From Acanthaster planci (lineage: Eukaryota > Echinodermata > Asteroidea > Valvatida > Acanthasteridae), in contig NW_019091375.1 of the NCBI RefSeq assembly GCF_001949145.1, positions 2,329,983 to 2,393,982 on the forward strand: DNA of 64,000 bases, written 5' to 3'. The position numbers were made by a program, and so were the translations under genes. Each line of letters opens with the position of its first letter. Within the stretch, counting starts at the first letter, position 1. This document shows, in pieces, positions 35,824 to 48,089 of this stretch. The notes under the pieces were generated by a model. It worked only from the letters and a program-made list of their open reading frames with translations, was not told where the DNA came from and made no database searches.

Positions 35824-35831
35824 CCTAGAAC

Positions 35832-36714
35832 ACTTGTAACAGGAAAACACAGTTAATGGACCTGCCGAAGCCTGTGGCTTGCCTCTAACACCATCAGTAA
35901 ATGGTACAACAAAATGGGGCTGCAAACATTTCCCGGATCTGCCACTCACCTGCCATCGCTTGCAGTGACGTCAAAATGACCATCGTAAGCCTCCCAAAAA
36001 GAGGATGGGAAATTTTCAAAAGGCTAGCTGGAAAAAGTTCTTTAAACTCATTAGACAGCTAATACCAAGGGTATCTGAATATCACCAGACCTCAATGAAG
36101 CCTACTCAGCTGTCTTTACAGTGCTGAACATACAATTGTGCTCAAAATTAGCCACAACCTTTAGAAAATAACATACTTTTCTAAATTCTTTATTTGTTAA
36201 AGCTATTTATGTTAGTACTTCCACTACATCTGTTGCAATACACAAACCCACATGAGAGTCGACTAAACTCCAGTTTGCATACTAACAGATAAGGATTTTT
36301 TTGCTCCTAGTCAAAATTATTCATACCCCAGACAAAATCCACAGAAAAAAAGTCATTTCATTCATACTGATCATTTCACTAAGACTACAAGAATCTTTGG
36401 CATGAAGTTATTTCAAGATGTTCCGATATAATAAAATTTAATACTTTCTTTTGATGCAATGATCTGGACAATGTGTACTTAAGTACTACTGAAGTACCAT
36501 GATGAGATCCACCTTAACCATGCACTGTCTCTCTAAACGTAGTTGCAACTGTTCTAGTCAATTATTAACCCTACGTAGAGGCCACCACGTAAAAAAAAAT
36601 CATACCGCGTCCCAGGGTTAAGACTGAGGCGAAAAAATCCGTCAAAGCAGGCAACTAGAAATTAAGAAACTCAACAGCATACTCCCTTAGTCCAGCTTTT
36701 TGCTGGAGTCCACG
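35832..36714. other. No gene recognised
   Basis: Nothing beyond short incidental open frames and homopolymer runs was seen. Confidence 0.35.
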
Positions 36715-36812
36715 GCACTGAAAGAGATAATTGTAGCGCTTAAATCTCTGGGAAAGCATAAGGCTCCAGGATACGACAGATCCCATACAGTGTTACTGAG
36801 AGTCATAAGTCA
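36715..36812 (+). mobile_element. Small fragment of a LINE-type reverse transcriptase
   Basis: The plus frame reads ALKEIIVALKSLGKHKAPGY followed by DRSHTVLL, matching the conserved start of non-LTR reverse transcriptases (xxAIKxLKxxKAPGxDxI). The open frame is about 33 codons and no catalytic (F/Y)xDD region follows, so this is a truncated, inactive copy. The preceding 100 bp may be more of the same element in decayed form. Confidence 0.6.
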
Positions 36813-37019
36813 TGATTCACAGTCGTGGGTCTAACTGCTTATAAAATCTGACTGTTCATTACATTACATTGCATTGAGCTATTACATTATTCCTCACATT
36901 ACGACTGTTGAAGAGACTGGCTAGTACGAGATGGGCGTTAACCTCACACATCCTAACGCCCCTGTGCACTTGTTCTTGCTTATTTCAAGCCAATTTGGCG
37001 GTACCTGTTCTGATCTACA

Positions 37020-37910
37020 GCAGCTACAATGTAAAACCCAAGCGTTTAACTTCTAAACGCAAATCTTACTCGTTTACACATTTTGACACGTTTTAAATGA
37101 ACACGTGACACGTTCATGCACTTAACATACCATTTTATTTATTAAAAACAACGTCTGTTTATTGTTAAATATCTTGATGTGTTTGGAATTATTTGTGAAC
37201 ACTTTTTAATTATAAATCCGTTTGTGTTAATTACACAAAGGACTAATCGTGTGTACAGACTGTAACACTCTTTATACACTTTGACACGTTTATAAATGGT
37301 GCAGTGTTTATGAACTGCACGTTATTTGGTAATGAGAATACACGTGGGCAGGTATACACAGTGATGTGAGGAGTGGCAAGCCAACGGGCACAGCTTAACA
37401 CGGGGGGAAATGGGTGTCAGACTGTTGACAGACATTAGTTTTCTTCAGAAAATTATCACCCCCCGAGATCCTGAAATATCTATGCATGTTATATGCAAGA
37501 TCATATGGAGGGAACGAGTAGATGTAATCTGAATGGTCGGCTCTCTCTATATTTGAAACCAATAACAGCCAGCAGACGTGCGGGGAACGCGGAAAGCGAT
37601 TGAAGCACGCATGCACGAGTGTGTCGTGTCTCAAACGTTGTGCGGTACAACTGAACTGTTTTAACACAGTGTATATTTTTTGGCATAAAAGTTAGGTGAT
37701 AATCCTTCTACATCCATATATAACACTTACACCGGGAGCTTTGAATTTCATAGGCACTGAAGAGTCCTGACGGAAAAAATAACGTTTAATAAGCTCTAAA
37801 CAGGCGTTTAATGTCCCGATGATAAACACTTTTTGTGTTTAACACTTCACGTCTCAACGCACTAAGTGTTCAATTGTAACGGGTTTAGTTTATAAACGCT
37901 GGGGAGTTGC
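37020..37910. repeat. Dispersed inverted-repeat elements rich in AAACGC and ACACGTTT words
   Basis: Words such as GTTTAACTTCTAAACGC, CACTTTGACACGTTTATAAA and AACACTTTTTGTGTTTAACAC recur in both orientations at 37040-37330 and 37780-37910. The layout suggests one or two decayed MITE-like units. Borders are not defined. Confidence 0.4.
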
Positions 37911-38473
37911 CGAAGACCGAACCCAACACTGTCTGCAGAAGATTAGAGCCTGTCCGCTGATTTTTGTTTGAAGTCCACCAACCTTCCCAGAAACCTAACC
38001 CACAGGCATCCCATCCAACCAGCAGCCTACGAGACTGTTTTAGGGTTTGGTTTTAGTTTGGAATAGGTTCGGTTGCCGTTATGGGCTGACAAGTCCAGAG
38101 TGGTTGATTGCCAACAATAACAGCAGAGGGAAGGTTGCTGAAGAAAAGGGATTACTTCTCTGCACACTTCAATGAGGATTTTTTGGAATGTTAGGATTCT
38201 CAGAATTGGTAGGGTTTTTTGGATGTGCCCCAGATACATAGAGGCTCAAAATAGGAGGTTGCAGGAGGACTACATTTGGTTGTAGCCCTATCGGTTCTAT
38301 AACTTTGTAGTAATAATAGAAATACATCCTTCTGAAAAGCAGCCAACTGCGCACGTAATCTGTTCGTACGCATTCTTCTGGCAGGCCCCCAAACAGTAAA
38401 GGTAATGACAAAGTTAGCAACCAAGACTTTTAGATTAGAAACCACTGTATATTTTAGCAGACGTTTAGGAAAC

Positions 38474-38524
38474 CAGTGAAAAACGATGGTAATTGCTTGT
38501 GAAAAACGATGGTAATTGCTTTCA
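38474..38524. repeat. Short tandem duplication, about 24 bp
   Basis: GTGAAAAACGATGGTAATTG is present twice in succession, followed in both by CTT. It is probably a replication-slippage product. Confidence 0.85.
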
Positions 38525-38666
38525 AGCATTAGGAGATAATACATATATAGTTGAGAAAAATTCAGTCTGGCTAAGAAGTCCAATCAAATTGTGCCACATC
38601 ACAGTCCTACACAGTTAATGAAATAACTGACCAATCGATTAATAAGAAATGTCAGTGGTCACATGA

Positions 38667-38750
38667 ACACAACGATCAATAATATTCACACGTTTCTTGA
38701 GTACGACATAACGATCAATATATTCACACACTACTTGAGTACGAACTCAT
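38667..38750. repeat. Short tandem duplication, about 40 bp
   Basis: AACGATCAATA followed by ATTCACAC and ACTTGAGTACGA (variants) occurs twice in succession, the copies differing by a few bases. Confidence 0.75.
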
Positions 38751-41004
38751 TGATATCAAATTTTGATTAAGAACAACAAGAATGCAGTCGATGTATTTAC
38801 CAAAACACTACGCTCTACTGCAAAAACATAACCACACCTTTCCACATTTTTTTCTCTCCAGGCTGTATGACCTACTACAATTTGTCATACTTAGAGCCCA
38901 AAAACTACTACCCATAAGTACCAGAGAGATAATTCTTCAGTTCAACATAAATTTCAATGTCAAACAGAATGGGTGTTCAAGGACAAACAAATCAAATTAC
39001 ATGCAGGGTTTTTTTCACATAAATTTCCCTTGAACGTCCAAATTCGAAAAAGTGCTAAAAGAGAAAAGACGTATCCTCGAAACCCTTGGATAATTATATT
39101 GAAGCTAAAGGCTGACCTTAGAGAGTATCTTGTTGCAGTTCTTTAATCTATTTTATTTTTTATTTCTGCAATATTTTATTTGTAGCGACACCTTAGCTGT
39201 GCACCCTGGTATTCCCTTCAAAATACTGTTCATGTGAAATCAGTACCATTAAACTGCGTCAACTGCTGGAGCTACCCCATAGCTAGCAAGTACTGTCCCA
39301 AAGTGTTGCCACCGAACAATGTCGGGAAAAATTTAGTTTGTTCAGATTGACTTCAGGCCTTCGATTTCAATGCATTTTTTTTTAATGCGGGGACGAAATT
39401 AAGGAAACAAAGTTTGGAGACACTAGTCAAGCTTAGGTGCCATTTCCTGGCGACAGCTTGTCTGCTGTGGTAATTAAATCGAGAGCGAACATGGGTGCTC
39501 ACACAGCATTCCTAATGTTGATGTTGGTGGCGGGGTGCGTGCTCTTTTTTCAAAGCAGTTTTTTTTCTGGAAAGGATGCTTTGATAGCCGTGGTATTTCC
39601 TGTCATATTTTTCGTGTCATATCTCCTCAAGGCATTAAGTTACACGCAGTTATCTGGTATCACAAGAGAACCCGTTTCCTACTCGTTCTTCCCATGTACA
39701 TATCTTGACAGGTCCTAATCGGGGGTTATTACTCTTTCTGCCTTAGCAGGTAAGAAGTTACTTTTCTCCAAATGGATCAATGTATAATTCATTCAAAACA
39801 TTGAAAGGCGGGGGGAAGTACTTTCATCGCTGTCCACCTGTTGCAGGGTGTTTCATTATCAAGGCATATTGACATATATTTATTCGGCAAGCCCAAAAAG
39901 TAAAGGTAACAATATCAAACACGGACTTTCATTCTGGAAAACTATAAACCAAAAAGGTACAGTACAGGTTTACCTCTGGATGTTGATATATGTTCTACCT
40001 AATATTAAAAACCAAACGATTAAATGTCACTTTTTTCCTGCAACACTTTCACGAAATTTCATAAGATGTGGACAAGTTAGGCATTTGGGTTAAACGTTCA
40101 TCCACTGGACGTTTGAGCAGTCTTTTAACAAGCCTGTGGACAACAACGGTGATTAAAATAAACCCCAGTCACATGATCTTACTACGCCTTCAAAAAAATC
40201 AGGATGGGTGGCCAATCGTGGTGATGTCTTGTGTCTCGTTGTTAGAACTCATTTAGCAACTGATAGCGACGTAATATGGTAGGGTCATAATACACGTGAC
40301 GTTGGTGCCAAAATATTAAACATGTTCAAGGCTTACGTTGGACGGTTGTAATATGGTTTCAAATCGCCTTGACAGCGTATTAACAACCTAGTCAAGACGG
40401 CAGCGTCGTGTTTCGATCCATAGACATGGTACCAATGCATCTTCAGCGGAAACAACTTTTGCCGTTCCCACAACGCTCTGCTAGGGTGCATCCTTCCATC
40501 TAACATATACATGTATTGGAAATGTTCGGTAACGTGACAGCAGATTGCTTATTGGAGCGTACCGTACACATTTTTTGCAGCAACATTGTATTACCATTAT
40601 CATATCATATCAAACTCTTTTACATCGCAGAACGATCTGATCGGATCTTAGCAGAGTTGGGACTCACGTTCAGCTTGATCGTGCCCAGATTGTAAGCAAA
40701 CTTCAAGCAATTGCCGACAAAGCAGGAAAAACATAATACAACCTTATTCAAAAAATGATTTTTGCCAAACCGTAGTTTTACCCAGTCTTAGCTACGTCTT
40801 ACTGTAGTTTTACAGCAAAATGGTTTCTTTGTGGTCGTCGTCGGAGTGTTTTATTGGAGGCATCTTGGCAGATATTAATTTTGCCTATTAAAACATGCAC
40901 ATATATATACATGTAGATGAGAATAAAATCTAAGTCTACCTCAAACATCCCTTCAAATCGTGGTATAACACAGTCCAGCGATGTTAATAATTTCTATAAT
41001 GCAA
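38751..41004. other. No confident gene; weak signal-peptide-like start at 39491
   Basis: On the plus strand, ATG at 39491 (context GCGAACATGG) opens MGAHTAFLMLMLVAGCVLFF, which looks like a signal peptide, with a possible donor (GG|GTGCGT) shortly after. No partner exon with a recognisable domain was found downstream, so this is not called a gene. Confidence 0.25.
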
Positions 41005-41350
41005 TTGGACGTGAAGGCCGATGAAACAGGTGGAACTTGGGACCAATGGGACAATACACAATGGGACGTATCACCATTAGGGTGTAGGTCCAATGTGACA
41101 TGGGACTAACTGCATATATCATAAGCTTGGAAGTAGGACAAATGGGACTTAACGACCAGTGGGACAAAGAAACAATGAAACGTAGTTGGACGCTGGATCA
41201 ATGGGACGAAGGTCCAGCTTTGGGTAGGACCAGAGGGATGTAGGTCCAGTTGGACATAAAAAAAAAACCGATGAGACAACGAAACAGGCGGACGTATGAA
41301 CCTACGGGACGTAGAGGCCAATGGAACCAAAAATGGAACATGAGACCAAT
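41005..41350. repeat. Degenerate minisatellite with AATGGGAC units
   Basis: Variants of CCAATGGGAC(GTA) occur many times at spacings of about 10-30 bp on the plus strand, with GGTCC words interspersed. The array lies immediately downstream of the proposed stop/donor of the minus-strand PAN gene. Confidence 0.7.
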
Positions 41351-41399
41351 ACGAGGACGTAAGACTTTCGAGATGTAAACGACTTAACGGCGCAGGCCT

Positions 41400-43213
41400 T
41401 CACTCACAGGTATGATGGGCTACCCAGGTCGCGGGCTTACCCCAGTTAGAGAAGCCGACGAACTGGGCAGCCACAGGTGTCGGGTCAGTCCACTGCAAGA
41501 ATGGTGCATCATTGTGTCTGCCCAAGAGGAAGGTACCGTGGTTGTACCTCATCCAAAGGCGTCGCATCTCATACTGACTCACTAGACCTGGGGTCTGTAC
41601 ACTTTTCAACACGGAGCACTGAGTGCATCTGCGGATCTTGGTAGTCCCACCAAGTACTGTAAATTCAAACCGGGAAAACAAACAAATTTGTATTTTTTCC
41701 CTCAACGAAAGATATTGAACTAACCTCATGGATTTTCTTGACGTTGTTTATGTTATTCCAAGCTAAAGAACCATCTGGTACAAAGTAGTTATCGGATGAT
41801 GTATCAGCAACCGATAATAGCATGTTGGCCAACAATGTAATAACGTATCAAGTGTAATAAATCACTCTAATTACAGCAGATGGATTCTTTTTCAAAAAAA
41901 AATGTACCGAGAAAGAAGGGAGTTAAACTTGTAAATGAACTGTACACTTCGCTTACATTAAAGACGTGTGTAAATATCAATGGAAATTGGTGTATATATC
42001 CTTCCGATGTTTGAGGCTGGGAGAATAAACTGTCGAAATACCCCCACACTTTCAGTGGTAAGCAAAACGTAATGTGGATTTTAATTAAAGAACTGTTCGG
42101 ACTTCCCCAAGACTAAAATGTATTCAATACTACTCAAAACGGAAAGCCCCAGATATGCCATTCTGGTGTAAGATTTTGCACGACTCTAATACGTATTACA
42201 GATGTACATTAATATCATGAATTTTGATCTCTATATTAAGTCATATGGGGTTATGCCCCTACCCAGTTTTTCACATTTCCATGGCCAGGCATGTTGCCAT
42301 CCCCGCCTTTACCTTGTTCCCCACCCTCCAAAATGTCTGGCACACATTTGCGCTTCTGATTATAAAGATGTATCTAAGCTTTCGACCACTGCTGCATGTT
42401 AAATGCATCTTCTAGATGAAGGTATGAGACGATCTTTTTTTCTGCTAGGATTTGATCAGAGCCATATTTGTCATACTTATTTGGTACTTGGTGCCCGCCT
42501 TGGTGCCATCTTCAGACAAGATGATCATAGGGAAAGCCTGGCACTGTACGGAAGCGTCTAGCACAAACTCCTCATTGAAAGCCGGGAATGGGAATACGTG
42601 CTGGTGAAATGAAGTCAGCCTGTACGAGCTGTTGCACACTGTGGAAAAAGCGAAACCCATCGATGAGTCATTTTACATAAAAATACCACTTCTATTACAT
42701 TGGTTAAATTGAAGGGAGCCGTAACCATAAGGCCTATGTGAACTGATAACTTATTGGACCACCCTTATTTTGAACATTGGCATGGTAAAAATTAAAATTG
42801 CATGCTTTAGTAAGAGATGGCTTAACATTTTGGAAGAAGTGATGCTCCTCCATCACGACAACTGGAAAATGAATGCAATTTACAGTACTATTCCTACCTC
42901 GTCTGTTGTAGTAGGTGCAGTTGTCAGTTCCACGTCCAGACAGTGACATGAAGGAGGCATCCTCCAGGATGCATTGCCCTGTGGAAGGCCCGTAGCAGAA
43001 CTGCCAGCACCGATCTTCCTGCAGACAGGCTGCCGCGCAATGCCGCCTCGTTTCCTGGACCAAGGAGGCGATAGCACGGTGTTGTACCGTCTTGTACTTC
43101 CCGTGCTCCGCCAGCACAAAATAACTCGAATATGCTGCTGTCCCCGTTGCGTATACTTTGCAGACCTCGCTGCACCACACCATAGCAATAAGAATCCCGT
43201 ATTCAAATGTCAT
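41400..43213 (-). CDS. Secreted PAN/apple-like plus farnesoic-acid-methyltransferase-like (Methyltransf_FA) domain protein
   Basis: Minus-strand exons: 43213-42898, 42638-42477 and 41656-41408 (or to the TGA at 41400). Exon 1 has ATG, a signal peptide (ILIAMVWCSEVCKVYATG) and a cysteine-rich PAN/apple-like block (CAAACLQEDRCWQFCYGP ... CILEDASF). Exons 2-3 give one domain: FHQHVFPFPAFNEEFVLDAS, FPMIILSEDGTKAGTKYQI, then ILGGTTKIRRC, LWMRYNHGTFLLGRHNDAPF and WTDPTPVAAQFVGFSNWG. The pattern of I-x-LG-G-x-x-K-I followed by W-x-x-x-x-x-G-x-x-x-LG and VGFSNWG is that of Methyltransf_FA domains. These lack a demonstrated methyltransferase activity in animals and act as extracellular modules. All junctions are GT..AG in phase 1. 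Translation may stop at TGA 41400 (244 residues), but CCT|GTGAGT at 41408 is a consensus donor, so further exons to the left are possible. Confidence 0.8.
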
Positions 43214-46200
43214 ATCTCAGGCAATCTTTTTGGTATCATCGGTGACACAATTTTCTTCTTCTTCGCTTTCTTTTTCGGTGCTTTTTCTCACTTGATGGTT
43301 TCAACGTGCAAATATTCTGGATTACTCATACCTTGTTTTGACCATATAAAATAAGGGTGTCCATTGTATGACAAGTGTGTCTATAGGTTCGTCAGAGCAC
43401 AATGTCTGTGACTGGTAAAATGCGGCTGAATGCCAGTGCACATCCTAAATATAAACAAGCGAAACGCTTTCTATCAAGGTCTCTTTTCTAATCGGCCGAT
43501 AATTGCACAGTGAGTTCTTTGCTTATGCGAGAGCGGTCAATAATTTTTGTAGGACCTTGAGGCTATTTGATGTCTCTGCTTCTGTTGCTCTTACCACTGG
43601 AGATATTTTTCATGCAACACACCACATATTTCATATCTTGTTTTCGAGCCTTTGGAAAACAAGCATTGGTAAGCATTTTATTTGTAGGCTTGAAGTGCGA
43701 CCGCTCAATTCTTTGACTCAGTGAAATGGAATAAAACTCTTCCTGGTAGATTCGGGCTTGTCCCCAGTCCATAAAGAAACCTACCACGATTCTGATATGC
43801 GAAAACTACCTGTATGCCGTCTTTACTCTGTCGTTAAGATGCCTTCACTGCAATCTCAAGCAGCTGGGAGCCTACTACATAAAGATTGAGCATATTCAAT
43901 TTTTACATGACTGTTGCGAAAAGTTAACTTTATCGGAAGAGCGCCACCGGACATTTTTGGTATCCCACCACTTCGTTCCGCAACATGGCCATGAAGACAG
44001 TACCACCTTGCAATCAGTTTCCACTAAGTTCTTACTACGATAAACATAATGTCACCACGACGGGCCACACTCCCGATTTTTTGAGGACGCAGTAAGATCT
44101 TGTTTGGGTGTGATGGGTTTTGGAATAGATTTATAACCATTCAAGAATTTTGTGGCATAACAGTTACGAATCAAGCTGAAAAATAAACTAGCTAAAATAT
44201 ATCACAGTGTATACTTGCTTGCGATCAAGTATTGGAACATGAGAGACGTTGCAGCAGAAAGATTAGCAATATGTATCAGAAGTTCATAAAACTGCATACT
44301 TTTGACCATATTGATATCTGATTTGCATGTATTAGTTTTTGTCAGTTTTTGCAGTGTGGCTTTAGGTATAACCTCTAGTTATTTTTTTTGGGGGGGGGCA
44401 GGTATACAGCATGACTTTTTCTTCATTAAATTCCAGCTAATAACTTGCAAAAATGTCTCCAAAATTGTTTCTAAATGGTTTGTTTATATTGGTTGAAAAT
44501 GTGAAATTGCTTATTGAAAACGTTATAGTGGTCCAAATGATCATTTCGTCGATCAAATAACCAGATTAACCAAATTGTGCTTTATAGCCGCAGTGTGTGT
44601 CGACCGTAAACTTCAAAAGTGGCTTCGGCAAAGCCTTAGTGGTGCGCTGTGAATCGCCCGCATTGATATGTCTCCGAATTTGTAATGACTTGCAATATTG
44701 ACTGCTGTTGTTTCAAGACACTTAGCCTGTTAGGAAGCCAGACGAGAATTTCTTCTTACCCTTTTTCAAGAAATGGTTGAAAAAATGAGGTAGTTGATCA
44801 GGGTGGTGACGGGTGAATTCAATAGTTTACCCCTTTCTTGCCCGCACGATAGCACCTGCCTAAGACAACTAATATATGTGGACCCACCTTGTCCACTGTG
44901 AGTCTCTGTCACTTGGTGGACCTACGCAGCAGGCAATGGGTAAACGCTCTAGAGACTATTCAAGGCTACATAAGCAGCACGTCTAACCTCAATTGTTGGA
45001 CGGATCGATAGCGTGATAAGGAACACGGTTTCCATAAGTGTTTCCAATGTTGGTAGCAAAAAATATTTTGCGTTATGGTATATTGTGTGCTCACCAACCT
45101 AATAATGAGGGTTAGTGATTCTAACAAATTTATAAATCGTATTTTTAAAAATACAATCAGATTTGTCTTATTTTAATCGGATTTTGTTTTATTATTATAC
45201 GAATTGGACTCAAGTTCAGCTTAGTTATTATTCCCAACCACGACAATTTCCTGCAAATGTGTTAAGGCTTTTGTTAAAAAAGCTAAGTAAATTCGGATTT
45301 AAGACGTGACGTAAGACGTGAAAGTTGACACTTTGATTTAAAAAGCTGTGTACAATATTTGCTAGCAGTATAGCGGGGCTTTACAACCATAATTACCAAT
45401 CAAATAGCATGCTATTCATTAATATGATCAAATTTAGCATATCCTTTAAATCACCAACACTCGGGTCAGTAGCTCATATGTTCAACTGGGTGCAGTAAAG
45501 TTGAATAATTGGCAAGGGTGTCAAGGAATAATGGTGGGCTGTTGATGCCAAGTTTGACAAGCAGCAGGCATACCCGGCTGTTGCAGTGGCGTGCCGAAGA
45601 TTTGAAAACGTTTGTTTGAGACAAATTGTTAGAAAAATTTAAATCATCCGTATACGTAGCAGTTTTTCAAAGTTTAAGCATTTGTTAATCAAGTTTAAAA
45701 TTTGTCACGAAAATATGAACTAGGGGCCCAAATGGTTTTTAAAAATGTAATTATCGCTGCATGCATTTTTGCATTATCTGTAAAATAACTATAAATTATA
45801 ATCAAACATTAATACAGGAGGAAATCATTAACATTTAATTGTGAAAATGAATAAGAATATCACTTGTAGTTTAAACAAACGATGGGCAGTGAGTATAAAA
45901 AACAGTGTACATTATTTATGCTTTATTATGCTCAGCTAAGGCAAAGGACTCAAATTTGAGGCTGTAGAGTATTTTGTTGTTTTGTTTGTTTTTAATAATA
46001 GCTTCAGGAACCAACTATCGTTATGTCACGGGTCAGGACAGGGTAGTGCAGTTTTGCACTTCGTTGTGGTGAGTCCGCCAGTGTTTTATGACCGGATGCT
46101 CCAAGGGAAACAGACAACAGACCAGAAATAATCAATCGTCAATCACACTAGTATCCAGTTTTAACTTCACTGTAATATTTGTTAACTTATCTCCAGATCA

Positions 46201-46350
46201 CAAAAAAAAGATGACAAAGTTACCCCAATAAGGTTCTGATACAAAAGACAATTCCCCAAAGATAGGTTTCTCTAATAAATTCCCCGGACTTAGTAAATTC
46301 CTAATCTAAATTCCCCGGACGCCGGTCGGGACCGCCCTCACTCTACACAA
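43214..46350. other. No gene recognised; upstream flank of the minus-strand PAN gene
   Basis: The promoter of the minus-strand gene should lie in the first few hundred bases, but no TATA box was assigned. The rest is AT-rich with scattered short open frames and a T/G homopolymer near 44380. Confidence 0.35.
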
Positions 46351-46831
46351 NNNNNNNNNNNNNNNNNNNNNNNNNNNNNNNNNNNNNNNNNNNNNNNNNN
46401 NNNNNNNNNNNNNNNNNNNNNNNNNNNNNNNNNNNNNNNNNNNNNNNNNNNNNNNNNNNNNNNNNNNNNNNNNNNNNNNNNNNNNNNNNNNNNNNNNNNN
46501 NNNNNNNNNNNNNNNNNNNNNNNNNNNNNNNNNNNNNNNNNNNNNNNNNNNNNNNNNNNNNNNNNNNNNNNNNNNNNNNNNNNNNNNNNNNNNNNNNNNN
46601 NNNNNNNNNNNNNNNNNNNNNNNNNNNNNNNNNNNNNNNNNNNNNNNNNNNNNNNNNNNNNNNNNNNNNNNNNNNNNNNNNNNNNNNNNNNNNNNNNNNN
46701 NNNNNNNNNNNNNNNNNNNNNNNNNNNNNNNNNNNNNNNNNNNNNNNNNNNNNNNNNNNNNNNNNNNNNNNNNNNNNNNNNNNNNNNNNNNNNNNNNNNN
46801 NNNNNNNNNNNNNNNNNNNNNNNNNNNNNNN
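46351..46831. other. Assembly gap (N)
   Basis: 481 undetermined bases. An open frame called across it is an artefact. Confidence 0.99.
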
Positions 46832-47076
46832 CCCTCACAGTTATAATGTGCAAATTAAAACATGTCACCTGATCGACTACCACAGCTGCTGCCGTTAAGG
46901 AAACATAAGTGAAAATAATGGTTTTCAAATCAGTTACCCCTCTTCCCTTCAGATACCTCTCAGAGAAGAAAAATACGAATTATTTTAGGTTTCTCGAGCT
47001 GCGTTGGTCAACTAAATAATTCGGTTTCTTCCAAATTTTAGGTATTTTTTTTCTGGGTAATCTTCGGTGTTTGCAG

Positions 47077-47364
47077 AAATGTTGGTACAAAGCTTTTGGA
47101 GTTCCTATAAGCAAATCAGTCTCGTCAGTTACAAAATGGATAGATAGATTTCATAGTGAAGGGCTGACAGGTTGCGTAAAAGACCGTGAAGGTTGTTACG
47201 CTGCACAAAAAGCCTCCGTTTACCAAGATCCAACAGCCCCTCAGGAGAAGTTAACCAAGGAGTTCTGCATTGAGGAAAATAGCTTGGTAGAAACTTCGTA
47301 TGCCGCAGTTAAGGAATTTCCAAATAATTCCAATTTTGAAAAAAGGTTTCACTCAAGCCTGTAA
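47077..47364 (+). CDS. Unidentified open frame with a helix-turn-helix-like start
   Basis: A possible acceptor (GGTGTTTGCAG) precedes KCWYKAFGVPISKSVSSV followed by TKWIDRFHSEGLTG. The spacing of FGVPISKSxVSxVxKWIxRFxxEG resembles the DNA-binding helix-turn-helix of mariner/IS630-type transposases. The rest, to the TAA at 47364, has no motif I recognise. It may be a transposase fragment or a chance frame; no catalytic domain follows. Confidence 0.25.
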   Translation, partial: KCWYKAFGVPISKSVSSVTKWIDRFHSEGLTGCVKDREGCYAAQKASVYQDPTAPQEKLTKEFCIEENSLVETSYAAVKEFPNNSNFEKRFHSSL

Positions 47365-48089
47365 TTTTTAATATCCCGTGCCTTTAATTGAACCGAATTC
47401 GTTAGAAAGCACATGCATTTTAGCAAAGATTTGAGTTAATTTCTGTAAACATTTCTGATTACCATCTGCACTGCACTGTACAATGTTTCATTTCAATTTG
47501 TTGTCTCTTGTTGACAACTAACAATTCGAAAACATAATGTATTGATTACAATAAGTCACTTTCCAAAATGAAAACTGCTCTTTCTGCAGACAACATATGA
47601 CATGGTAACAAGCTGTAAGAACTAGATCAGTGTAAAACAAACACACAAACCATTCTCACAAAAATAATTTATTATCTATTTACAAGCAGTCCCCAGTTTC
47701 TTCTGTTCACAGTTATGTAAAGTTAAACAATGTCACGCATGTTAATTAATACCACAAAGGTTCAATAATGACACAAAAGCTAAATAATACCACACTGCCT
47801 GGCGTGTCACAAAATTAAGTATAAAACAAGGTCTTGTAATCAAGTTCAGAATTAATAGTCCATCTTGGTCCGAAATGGCCTCTGACCTCCACTGGCAGAA
47901 GTTAGAGCGCTCGGCCAACGTAGGGGAGCACGCCCTCACTAGACACAGCGCAGAGGAGTCAGCTTGGCCGGACCCAAAGGTAGTAAAGTGAGAAAGGGCT
48001 CTTACGAAGCAGAATTGGGGAAAAAAGATTTGAGTATGTTTTTGCTAAACGGAATGTCTTTATTCAAAATCGAGCCTAATTTTATTTTT

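Noticed and set aside
42880-43354. Other open frames overlapping the PAN exon (minus frames of 84 and 108 codons, a plus frame of 126 codons)
   Set aside because: The 159-codon minus frame has the signal peptide, cysteine pattern, splice donor and paralogue at 60.5 kb; the others are shadows of it.
46338-46928. A 196-codon minus-strand open frame
   Set aside because: Most of it is the 46351-46831 gap; the remaining residues show no domain.
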